DNA from: Cryomorphaceae bacterium
GTDB lineage: Bacteria > Bacteroidota > Bacteroidia > Flavobacteriales > Schleiferiaceae
Direction of reading: 5' to 3'
Length of the DNA stretch: 12,384 nt
NCBI GenBank assembly: GCA_949547975.1
Contig: CATITW010000361.1
Span: forward strand, 1-12,384
This document shows, one piece after another, positions 6,735-12,384 of this stretch (position 1 is the first letter of the stretch; each line of letters starts with the position of its first letter). The position numbers and the translations under genes were made by a program. The notes beneath the pieces are model-generated. The model was not told the DNA's origin. It worked only from the letters and a program-made list of their open reading frames with translations, and searched no databases.

Positions 6735-8858
6735 ATGATTCCTAAAGCAATTATTGAAACTATCGCACTTCCTGACGGGAGAGAGATCACGCTTGAAACG
6801 GGTAAACTCGCAAAACAAGCTGATGGATCTGTCGTTGTTAAGTGTGGTGGCACTATGCTGTTAGCCACTGTTGTGTCTAGCAAAGAAGCGAAAGACGGTG
6901 TTGACTTTCTTCCGCTTACGGTAGATTACCGTGAAAAGTTTGCGGCGAATGGCCGTGTTCCTGGAGGCTTCCTCAAGCGTGAGGGTCGTCCATCGGACAA
7001 CGAAATCTTAACCATGCGTTTGATTGACCGCGTGTTGCGTCCTCTATTCCCAAAGGACTACCATGCTGAGATCCAACTCATGATCCAAATGATCTCTTAC
7101 GACGAAAACGTTGAAGCGACTTCATTAACAGGTCTTGCTGCATCTGCGGCGATTGCTGTAAGTGATTTACCCTTCGACGGCCCTATTTCTGAGGTTCGCG
7201 TAGGCCGTATCAACGGAGAGCACATCATCAACCCAAGCCCAGCACAACTCGAAGATATGGAGTTGGATATGGTCATCGGTGCGTCTATGGACAGCGTCGT
7301 GATGGTTGAAGGTGAAATGAAAGAAATCTCTGAGGAAGAGATGGTAGAAGCAATCAAGTTTGCACACGATGCCATCAAAGTTCAGATTGAAGCACAAACA
7401 CGTTTGGCTGCTCAGGTTGAGAAAGCACAAACAAAACGTGAGTACAGCCACGAGGTACACAGCGACGAAGTTCGTGAGGATGTTATGGCCGCTACCTACG
7501 ATAAAGTATACAACGTCGCAAAAAGCGGTCTTCCGAAGCACGAGCGTTCTGCTGGTTTTAAAGCCATCTTGAACGAGTACCTCGAAAGCAAGGACGAAGC
7601 ATGGAGAGACGAAAACACCGGCTTCGCAAAGCGTTACTTCCACGACGTGGAGTACAAAGCAATGCGTGCTATGGTACTGAACGACGGACAACGTTTGGAC
7701 GGTAGAGATACTACCGAAGTACGTCCTATCTGGTCGGAAGTAGACTACTTACCGGGAGCACATGGTTCTGCAGTATTTACGCGTGGAGAAACACAAAGTT
7801 TAACTACGGTTACTTTGGGTACTACGATGGATGCAAACAGAATCGACGATGCAACCTTTACAGGTGAAGAGAAATTCTATTTGCACTACAACTTCCCTCC
7901 ATTCTCAACTGGTGAAGCACGCCCGATTCGTGGTGTGAGTCGTAGAGAAGTAGGTCACGGTAACTTGGCGCAACGTGCCTTGTACAAAATGGTTGATCCT
8001 GAGAACCCGTACACGATTCGTGTTGTAAGTGATATCCTAGAGTCAAACGGTTCGTCTTCGATGGCAACAGTTTGTGCAGGTACACTCGCTATGATGGATG
8101 CAGGTGTAAAACTCGTTCGTCCAGTTAGTGGAATCGCGATGGGACTTATCTCTGACGGTGAGAAGTTTGCTGTATTGTCAGACATCTTAGGTGACGAAGA
8201 TCACTTGGGTGATATGGACTTTAAAGTAACCGGTACTGAGAAAGGTATTACTGCATGTCAGATGGATATCAAGATCAAGGGATTGAGCTACGAAATTCTT
8301 GTTCAAGCTTTGAAGCAGAGCAAGGAAGGACGTTTGCACATCTTGAACGAAATCCTCAAGACGATGCCTGAGTCTCGCACAGAGCTCAAGCCAAATGCAC
8401 CGAAAATCATCAAGTTGACGGTTAAGAAGGAATTCATCGGCCCAATCATTGGCCCTGGAGGTAAGAACATCCAAGGAATTCAAGCAGATACTGGCACTAC
8501 AGTTACTATCGAAGAAATCGACGACCGCGGTCACATCGAGATCTCTGGTAAGGATGCTGAGAAGATGAACGCTGCACTCGAAATGATCCGTGCGATCGCA
8601 TTCGAACCAGAAGTAGGTGCTACTTACGAAGGTATCGTTCGCGGTGTTCAAACCTATGGAGCTTTCATTGAGATCGCACCTAAAACACAAGGTTTGTTGC
8701 ACATCTCTGAGATCGATTGGACGCGCATCAAAAACGTTGAGGACGTACTAAAAGAAGGCGATAAGGTTCGCGTTAAACTTCTAGAGGTTGACAAAGCGGG
8801 TAAGATGAAGCTCTCGAGAAAAGTGCTTTTGCCAAAACCTGAAAAGGACGGCGAATAG
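6735..8858 (+). CDS. pnp: Polyribonucleotide nucleotidyltransferase (PNPase)
   Basis: PNPase is a trimeric, phosphate-dependent 3'-to-5' exoribonuclease that also adds tails, central to mRNA turnover. The 707 residues contain all domains in order: the first RNase PH-like domain (about 1-140), the helical linker, the second RNase PH-like domain (about 315-540, starting at [15 protein letters not shown]), the KH domain with its GPGG loop at 573-576, and the S1 domain (about 628-695). The conserved GDMDFK of the catalytic site lies at 492-497. The length matches the 711-residue E. coli enzyme. I chose the ATG at 6735 ([17 protein letters not shown]), since the longer in-frame TTG at 6702 lies in the T-tract of the rpsO terminator. 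The codon choice is that of a well-expressed gene. A stem-loop follows the stop codon. Confidence 0.97.
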   Translation: MIPKAIIETIALPDGREITLETGKLAKQADGSVVVKCGGTMLLATVVSSKEAKDGVDFLPLTVDYREKFAANGRVPGGFLKREGRPSDNEILTMRLIDRVLRPLFPKDYHAEIQLMIQMISYDENVEATSLTGLAASAAIAVSDLPFDGPISEVRVGRINGEHIINPSPAQLEDMELDMVIGASMDSVVMVEGEMKEISEEEMVEAIKFAHDAIKVQIEAQTRLAAQVEKAQTKREYSHEVHSDEVREDVMAATYDKVYNVAKSGLPKHERSAGFKAILNEYLESKDEAWRDENTGFAKRYFHDVEYKAMRAMVLNDGQRLDGRDTTEVRPIWSEVDYLPGAHGSAVFTRGETQSLTTVTLGTTMDANRIDDATFTGEEKFYLHYNFPPFSTGEARPIRGVSRREVGHGNLAQRALYKMVDPENPYTIRVVSDILESNGSSSMATVCAGTLAMMDAGVKLVRPVSGIAMGLISDGEKFAVLSDILGDEDHLGDMDFKVTGTEKGITACQMDIKIKGLSYEILVQALKQSKEGRLHILNEILKTMPESRTELKPNAPKIIKLTVKKEFIGPIIGPGGKNIQGIQADTGTTVTIEEIDDRGHIEISGKDAEKMNAALEMIRAIAFEPEVGATYEGIVRGVQTYGAFIEIAPKTQGLLHISEIDWTRIKNVEDVLKEGDKVRVKLLEVDKAGKMKLSRKVLLPKPEKDGE

Positions 8859-8888
8859 AACCCTAGTCGAAAAAGAATGTTAGGTTTT

Positions 8889-8929
8889 AAGAAGGGTGCT
8901 TTGTCCATGTGGACGAGGCTCCCTTTCTT
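8889..8929 (+). terminator. Long imperfect stem-loop between pnp and rpoD, possible terminator
   Basis: The inner arm, 8898-8906 (GCTTTGTCC) with 8911-8919 (GGACGAGGC), forms 9 base pairs including two G-U pairs around the 4-base loop ATGT. After a T-T mismatch the outer arm, AAGAAGGG at 8889-8896 with CCCTTTCTT at 8921-8929, adds 8 pairs with one bulged T. The 3' side is T-rich (CCCTTTCTTCACCTTT) but lacks a pure T run, so termination efficiency is uncertain. It starts 30 bases after the pnp stop and ends 27 bases before the rpoD ATG. It could instead be an RNA-processing or stability element. Confidence 0.5.
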
Positions 8930-8956
8930 CACCTTTGAATTAAAGAATCTCTGCCC

Positions 8957-9820
8957 ATGAGACAGTTAAAAATTACCAAGCAGGTAACGAATCGCGAAAC
9001 TGCATCGCTCGATAAGTATCTACAGGAAATCGGTAAGGTGGAACTCATCACTGCCGAGGAAGAAGTAGAATTGGCTCAGCGTATCAAAGCAGGTGACCAA
9101 ATCGCATTAGAGAAGCTTACTAAAGCGAACCTCCGCTTCGTTGTATCTGTTGCAAAGCAATACCAGAACCAAGGACTCACCCTTCCTGATTTGATCAATG
9201 AAGGAAACCTAGGTCTGATCAAGGCAGCACAACGTTTCGATGAAACTCGTGGATTTAAGTTCATCTCTTACGCAGTATGGTGGATTCGTCAAAGTATTCT
9301 TCAAGCACTCGCTGAGCAGAGCCGTATCGTACGCTTACCGTTGAACAAGATCGGATCGATCAATAAAATCAACAAAGCATACGCTTACCTCGAGCAAGAA
9401 AACGAGCGCCCTCCTAGTGCAGCTGAAATTTCCAAGCACCTTGAAATGAGCGAAAGCGACGTCAAGGAAAGCATGCGAAACTCTGGACGTCACGTAAGTA
9501 TGGATGCGCCTTTAGTAGAGGGAGAAGACAGTAATCTTTACGATGTATTGAACTCTTCGGACAGTCCTCACCCCGATGAGGATTTGATGATGGATTCTTT
9601 GCGTACAGAGATCGAAAGATCGCTTGCTACACTTACTCCGCGTGAAGGTGATGTCATCCGCTTGTACTTCGGTCTGGGCGGTCAACATCCTATGACGCTT
9701 GAAGAGATCGGCGAAAAATTCGACCTAACCAGAGAACGCGTTCGTCAGATCAAAGAGAAAGCGATTCGTCGCATGAAGCACACTTCCCGCAGTAAAATCT
9801 TGAAGACCTACCTCGGTTAA
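8957..9820 (+). CDS. rpoD: Primary (housekeeping) RNA polymerase sigma factor, short Bacteroidota type
   Basis: This sigma-70 factor directs RNA polymerase to housekeeping promoters. At 287 residues it lacks region 1.1 and the non-conserved insertion of E. coli RpoD, exactly as in the Bacteroidota primary sigma (the sigma-ABfr type). Region 1.2 spans about residues 17-50. Region 2 runs from about 54 to 120 with [19 protein letters not shown] (78-90) and the DNA-melting stretch [15 protein letters not shown]. Region 3 covers about 130-200. Region 4 ends in the helix-turn-helix beginning [10 protein letters not shown] (from 246) with [15 protein letters not shown]. It presumably recognises the TAnnTTTG elements noted in this window. 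The ATG gives the characteristic N-terminus [11 protein letters not shown] degenerate -7 box (CACCTTTG, 8930-8937) lies 19 bases upstream, so its own promoter is possible but not sure. Confidence 0.97.
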   Translation: MRQLKITKQVTNRETASLDKYLQEIGKVELITAEEEVELAQRIKAGDQIALEKLTKANLRFVVSVAKQYQNQGLTLPDLINEGNLGLIKAAQRFDETRGFKFISYAVWWIRQSILQALAEQSRIVRLPLNKIGSINKINKAYAYLEQENERPPSAAEISKHLEMSESDVKESMRNSGRHVSMDAPLVEGEDSNLYDVLNSSDSPHPDEDLMMDSLRTEIERSLATLTPREGDVIRLYFGLGGQHPMTLEEIGEKFDLTRERVRQIKEKAIRRMKHTSRSKILKTYLG

Positions 9821-9844
9821 TAACCACAGTAGAAATTTTATTCT

Positions 9845-9881
9845 AAGCACCTCGCCATACCGGTTGAGGTGCTTTATTTTT
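9845..9881 (+). terminator. Rho-independent terminator of rpoD
   Basis: A perfect 9-bp GC-rich stem (AAGCACCTC at 9845-9853 with GAGGTGCTT at 9866-9874) encloses a 12-base loop and is followed by TATTTTT. It begins 24 bases after the rpoD stop codon. Its T-tract is shared with the predicted -7 element of the rpe promoter. Confidence 0.88.
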
Positions 9882-9882
9882 G
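9875..9882 (+). promoter_or_regulatory. Bacteroidota -7 promoter element upstream of rpe
   Basis: TATTTTTG matches TAnnTTTG perfectly. It is made of the T-tract of the rpoD terminator plus the following G, and lies 22 bases before the rpe ATG, which implies a short leader of about 15 bases. No good TTG -33 element is found at the usual distance; that region is the terminator's loop and 5' arm. Confidence 0.5.
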
Positions 9883-9904
9883 TACCCAATCTAAAACAGT
9901 AGTC

Positions 9905-10558
9905 ATGGCATCACCTATCATCTCTCCTTCTCTGCTCGCGGCCGATTTCGGCAACTTACAACGCGACTGCCAAATGGTCAATAAAAGTGAAGCCGACTGG
10001 TTCCACATCGATGTGATGGACGGTGTTTTCGTACCGAACATAAGCTATGGTATGCCTGTAGTGAAGACGATGGCCGACAACTGTGAAAAGATCATGGACG
10101 TGCACTTAATGATCGTACAGCCTGAGCGCTACATCCAAACCTTTAAAGATTGTGGAGCTGATATCTTAACGGTGCATTATGAAGCTTGTACACACCTGCA
10201 CCGCACCATTCAAGAAATCCACAACGCTGGAATGAAGGCGGGTGTTGCACTCAACCCCCATACGCCAGTTAGTGTACTTGAAGACATCGTTATCGACCTT
10301 GACGAAGTACTCTTGATGAGTGTGAATCCTGGTTTTGGAGGTCAGAAGTTCATTGAGAATACGATCAAGAAAACCGCGCAAGCACGCGAACTTATCGATC
10401 GCACAGGTTCTAAAGCCTTGATTGAGATTGACGGAGGCGTCAACCTCGAGACTGGTGCTCGCCTGCTACAAGCAGGTGCTGATGCACTCGTTGCAGGCTC
10501 CTTTGTCTTTAAAAGTGACGATCCGATAGCGACAATCTCTGCCCTTAAAGCACTTTAA
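9905..10558 (+). CDS. rpe: Ribulose-phosphate 3-epimerase
   Basis: This cytoplasmic TIM-barrel metalloenzyme interconverts D-ribulose 5-phosphate and D-xylulose 5-phosphate in the pentose phosphate pathway. The 217 residues are full length for the family. Signatures are SPSLLAADF (7-15), HIDVMDGVFVPN with H34 and D36, DVHLM with H67, MSVNPGFGGQKFI and IEIDGGVN with D176; H34, D36, H67 and D176 are the expected metal and catalytic positions. I chose the ATG at 9905; an in-frame upstream GTG at 9869 lies inside the rpoD terminator hairpin. It is probably monocistronic. Its TAA stop (10556-10558) overlaps the stop codon of the convergent gene, and no terminator is seen beyond it on this strand. 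Confidence 0.97.
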   Translation: MASPIISPSLLAADFGNLQRDCQMVNKSEADWFHIDVMDGVFVPNISYGMPVVKTMADNCEKIMDVHLMIVQPERYIQTFKDCGADILTVHYEACTHLHRTIQEIHNAGMKAGVALNPHTPVSVLEDIVIDLDEVLLMSVNPGFGGQKFIENTIKKTAQARELIDRTGSKALIEIDGGVNLETGARLLQAGADALVAGSFVFKSDDPIATISALKAL

Positions 10559-11706
10559 CGACGAAATTCTTCAGTGAGAGTATGTACGTGTTCGAGGATC
10601 TCTTGCTCCGTACCTTCCACCTGTAAGCCACGGCGTTTCATCATGCGATCCGCCGTATCTAAAGCTTTGTCCAAGCGGTAGTTGGTCGTCCCTTGTGGCC
10701 CTCCCCAAGTAAAACTTGCGATAAAGTTTCTCGGGAATCCTGCGCCGTAAATGTTCGCACTCACCCCAACTACCGTACCTGTATTAAACATGGTATTGAT
10801 ACCGCTTTTGCTATGATCGCCCATGATTAAGCCACAAAACTGCTGACCGGTTTGCGCAAAACGCTTGTCTACATACGACCAAGCATTGACCGCATCGTAG
10901 TTGTTTTTCAAATTCGAGTTGTTCGTATCTGCACCGAGATTACACCACTCCCCTAAGGCACTATTCCCTAAGAAACCGTCGTGACCTTTGTTCGTATAAC
11001 CTTGTAAAACAGAGTTATTAACCTCTCCACCGACTTTACAATGTGGACCTAGTGTAGTTGCTCCATAGATCTTGGTGCCCAATTTTAATGCGGAATGCTC
11101 ACCCAATGCTAACCCTCCGCGCACGACACAGCCTTCCATAATCTCCGCATCTGCTGCTAGATAAATAGGTCCCGAAGTTGTATTAAGAATACTCGCTGTT
11201 GCGCGTGCACCTTGCTCCAAGAATATACGATCACCAATCACTGTACAGGTCGAATCTACAGGTGCGCTCGTTCTTCCAGTAGTTAAAAAGGCAAAATCTG
11301 CCTCCATTGCTGCTGAATTCTTGGACCATAGATCCCATGGACGTTCAACCAGTAGTAATGGTCCGCTAAAAGCAACCTTTTTCTTTGGCACTTTTGTAAA
11401 ATCTTCTCCTGAAACTGCTACGAGCTGCTCCTTATAGAACAATCCCTCACCCGCATTCAAATCTTGCAATGCTGCTATAAACTCTTCCGTCGGACAGACG
11501 CCGCCAAGCACACTGACTTCAGGCGATTCGATAGGAGGAAACTTTGACTCCAAATACGCCTGTGTTGAGTATCCCGTTAGATGACCTCGTTTGCTGTACT
11601 TCTCCTCGATCGTTAATATACCACAACGCAGACCTGCTACGGGACGTGTAAAAGTCAAAGGCAACAAATGGTCACGTGAAGGACCATCAACTAATGAGAT
11701 ACGCAT
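10555..11706 (-). CDS. GlmU-like sugar nucleotidyltransferase / left-handed beta-helix protein
   Basis: The 383-residue protein belongs to the Bacteroidota GlmU-related family (as I recall, TIGR03991), thought to supply UDP-N-acetylglucosamine in genomes without a standard GlmU. The N-terminus has the family's own motif (DHLLPLTFTRPVAGLRCGI, residues 12-30) in place of the LAAGxGTRM loop of ordinary GlmU. Residues from about 155 to 345 form hexapeptide repeats of a left-handed beta-helix, the acetyltransferase-type fold, including GHDGFLGNSALGEWCNLGA (from G241) and NNSNLKNNY. The last 40 residues are helical. The exact activities are inferred from the family and have little direct proof. The pairing with rpmE2 upstream recurs in Bacteroidota. 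A strong terminator lies between the two, so this gene needs its own promoter or read-through; only a weak TAAATTCG (11748-11741, minus strand) is visible. Confidence 0.87.
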   Translation of the reverse strand: MRISLVDGPSRDHLLPLTFTRPVAGLRCGILTIEEKYSKRGHLTGYSTQAYLESKFPPIESPEVSVLGGVCPTEEFIAALQDLNAGEGLFYKEQLVAVSGEDFTKVPKKKVAFSGPLLLVERPWDLWSKNSAAMEADFAFLTTGRTSAPVDSTCTVIGDRIFLEQGARATASILNTTSGPIYLAADAEIMEGCVVRGGLALGEHSALKLGTKIYGATTLGPHCKVGGEVNNSVLQGYTNKGHDGFLGNSALGEWCNLGADTNNSNLKNNYDAVNAWSYVDKRFAQTGQQFCGLIMGDHSKSGINTMFNTGTVVGVSANIYGAGFPRNFIASFTWGGPQGTTNYRLDKALDTADRMMKRRGLQVEGTEQEILEHVHTLTEEFRR

Positions 11707-11752
11707 ACTACTTGGTTTGAGATTGGATTGTTCAATGCCTCGAATTTAGGGC

Positions 11753-11786
11753 AAAAAAAAAAGACCTGCTCTAAAGAGCAGGCCTT
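11753..11786 (-). terminator. Rho-independent terminator of rpmE2
   Basis: On the minus strand an 11-bp stem (AAGGCCTGCTC with GAGCAGGTCTT, one G-U pair) closes a 4-base loop TTTA and runs into ten or more T. It begins 26 bases after the rpmE2 stop codon and is the strongest terminator in the window. The plus-strand copy lacks a T-tract, so it is unlikely to work for plus-strand transcription. Confidence 0.92.
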
Positions 11787-11812
11787 GTATTTGAAAACCG
11801 TAAACCGGTTTA

Positions 11813-12058
11813 TTATTTCTTTCCGTAACGTGTGCGGAATTTGTCGACACGACCAGCGGTATCTACAAGCTTCACCTTACCAGTGTAGAACGGGTGAGAG
11901 TATGAAGAGATTTCCATTTTGATAAGTGGGTATTCAACACCTTCAACTTCGATAGTGTCTTTTGCGTCAGCACATGATTTTGTGATGAACTGATCACCTG
12001 TTCCCATGTCTTTAAAGACACAAAGACGGTAATTTTCTGGGTGGATTCCGTTTTTCAT
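11813..12058 (-). CDS. rpmE2: 50S ribosomal protein L31, type B
   Basis: L31 is a large-subunit protein that bridges to the small-subunit head. The 81 residues begin MKNGIHPENYRLCVFKDMG and end in TRYGKK, with the type B pattern ISSYSHPFYTGK near residue 52. The zinc-binding CxxC pairs of type A L31 are absent: only the isolated C13 and C29 remain. Type B forms are the zinc-independent version; in bacteria that carry both, the type B copy is often induced by zinc shortage, but in Bacteroidota it is commonly the only L31. I see no Zur-like operator, so no zinc control is claimed. I chose the ATG at 12058; the frame extends to a TTG at 12121, but that codon lies inside the promoter -7 element. 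Confidence 0.95.
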   Translation of the reverse strand: MKNGIHPENYRLCVFKDMGTGDQFITKSCADAKDTIEVEGVEYPLIKMEISSYSHPFYTGKVKLVDTAGRVDKFRTRYGKK

Positions 12059-12076
12059 TTTCTTTCTTCTATTAAT

Positions 12077-12098
12077 AGCTTGAGTTTTGGCCCAAGCC
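12077..12098 (-). promoter_or_regulatory. Candidate leader hairpin upstream of rpmE2
   Basis: In the minus-strand transcript, GCTTGGG (12097-12091) can pair with CTCAAGC (12084-12078) across a 6-base loop, 7 pairs with one G-U; a further G-U can add to the base. The hairpin lies in the leader between the predicted start site (about 12112) and the ATG at 12058. No T-tract follows, so it is not a terminator. A role in L31 autoregulation is speculation. Confidence 0.35.
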
Positions 12099-12118
12099 CC
12101 TTTTTCTTTATTAGTCGG

Positions 12119-12126
12119 CAAATATA
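12119..12126 (-). promoter_or_regulatory. Bacteroidota -7 promoter element upstream of rpmE2
   Basis: Read on the minus strand this is TATATTTG followed by C, a perfect TAnnTTTG match. It lies 60 bases before the rpmE2 ATG, giving a leader of about 50-55 bases. A weak TTA sits 17 bases upstream (12146-12144) in the -33 position. Confidence 0.65.
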
Positions 12127-12151
12127 CAGTAAATGTTTCTAGTTAAGTTCA

Positions 12152-12182
12152 TTGCCCGAGAAAAAATAGTGGTGTAGCTTCG
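12152..12182 (+). promoter_or_regulatory. Weak candidate promoter for the lipoprotein gene at the right edge
   Basis: TTG at 12152-12154 and TAGCTTCG at 12175-12182 are spaced by 20 bases, close to the Bacteroidota arrangement, but the -7 box has one mismatch (C for T). The start site would fall at or very near the ATG at 12188, implying a very short leader or leaderless mRNA. Confidence 0.25.
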
Positions 12183-12187
12183 CTTCG

Positions 12188-12384
12188 ATGAGAAAAGAAC
12201 TTCTACTATTTACGTTGCTACTCCTAGTGCTGGCAGGCGGATGTCGCCGCACCACTTCTTTTGTGGGAACCGATGTGAATTTAGGCTTTTCTCAAGACAC
12301 GGTGTATTTAGACACGGTGTTTTCTGGTGTGGGTAGTTCTACACGTACATTGAAGATCTACAATACCTCTTCTGAGGACATGAC
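12188..12384 (+). CDS. Lipoprotein of unknown function, N-terminal part (3' truncated)
   Basis: Only 65 codons are visible before the window ends. Residues 1-19 are a clear lipoprotein signal: MRKE, a leucine-rich core, and a lipobox LAGGC with C19 as the predicted lipidated residue, followed by RR. The mature start contains a segment FSQDTVYLDTVFSGVGSST, then LKIYNTS, a pattern I associate with a family of large Bacteroidota exported proteins that begin with an immunoglobulin-like strand region and continue into a parallel beta-helix. That assignment rests on this short stretch only. The gene is divergent from rpmE2, with 129 bases between the two start codons. No frameshift or unusual composition is seen. 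Confidence 0.75.
   Translation, partial: MRKELLLFTLLLLVLAGGCRRTTSFVGTDVNLGFSQDTVYLDTVFSGVGSSTRTLKIYNTSSEDM

Noticed and set aside
7167..7691. A 174-codon open frame on the minus strand inside pnp, and a similar 171-codon one at 8187-8702
   Set aside because: Both lie wholly opposite a well-conserved PNPase coding region, have no promoter or family-like motifs, and show the Cys/Phe/His-rich composition typical of an antisense reading of a biased gene.
11813..12058. L31 type B as evidence of zinc-responsive regulation
   Set aside because: Type B L31 is usual in Bacteroidota, and no Zur-like inverted repeat is visible at the promoter, so zinc control cannot be claimed from this sequence.
12059..12121. 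A 21-residue basic N-terminal extension of L31 from a TTG start
   Set aside because: The TTG lies inside the predicted -7 box, so it would not be transcribed; the ATG at 12058 gives the normal type B L31 start.
1..12384. Mobile elements, CRISPR arrays, tRNA genes or a defence island
   Set aside because: No direct-repeat arrays, transposase or integrase motifs, or tRNA-like cloverleaf were noticed; gene content and composition are uniformly housekeeping.

Overview
The window reads as the chromosome of a member of the Bacteroidota, most likely a marine or freshwater Flavobacteriales-type bacterium. The evidence is a 287-residue primary sigma factor lacking region 1.1, a GlmU-like sugar nucleotidyltransferase of the Bacteroidota-restricted kind next to a type B ribosomal protein L31, promoters of the form TAnnTTTG, and start codons without a convincing Shine-Dalgarno sequence. 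Nearly all genes are housekeeping genes with uniform base composition. I see no mobile element, CRISPR array, tRNA, rRNA or phage gene, and no gene-free stretch longer than about 110 bases.

Layout. Positions 1-1113 hold the 3' end of a secreted or periplasmic beta-propeller (VPS10/BNR-type) protein. A promoter at about 1118 then starts a tightly packed plus-strand run: folE (GTP cyclohydrolase I), cysS (cysteinyl-tRNA synthetase), yidD (membrane protein insertion factor), a PD40-repeat lipoprotein, lgt (prolipoprotein diacylglyceryl transferase) and a membrane-anchored DUF192 protein. Gaps are 0 to 10 bases and the last two genes overlap by 4, so this looks like one operon, with its 3' half devoted to the cell envelope. 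A second promoter at 6340 drives rpsO (S15), followed by a strong terminator and then pnp (PNPase). A large imperfect stem-loop separates pnp from rpoD. The rpoD gene ends at a strong terminator whose T-tract also contains the -7 element for rpe (ribulose-phosphate 3-epimerase).

The minus-strand block follows. The rpe stop codon overlaps, tail to tail, the stop codon of the GlmU-like gene. Upstream of that gene lie a strong minus-strand terminator and rpmE2 (L31 type B), which has a good promoter and a possible leader hairpin. Divergent from rpmE2, the first 65 codons of another lipoprotein gene run off the right edge.

The genes cover translation (cysS, rpsO, rpmE2), RNA turnover (pnp), core transcription (rpoD), folate/pterin and pentose metabolism (folE, rpe), cell-wall precursor synthesis (GlmU-like) and lipoprotein/envelope biogenesis (yidD, lgt and the lipoproteins). 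I found no convincing undescribed system. The points that merit a second look are regulatory (terminator/promoter overlap, rpsO-pnp attenuation, leader and intergenic stem-loops, shared stop codons) plus an unusually long insertion in Lgt and two uncharacterised lipoproteins.
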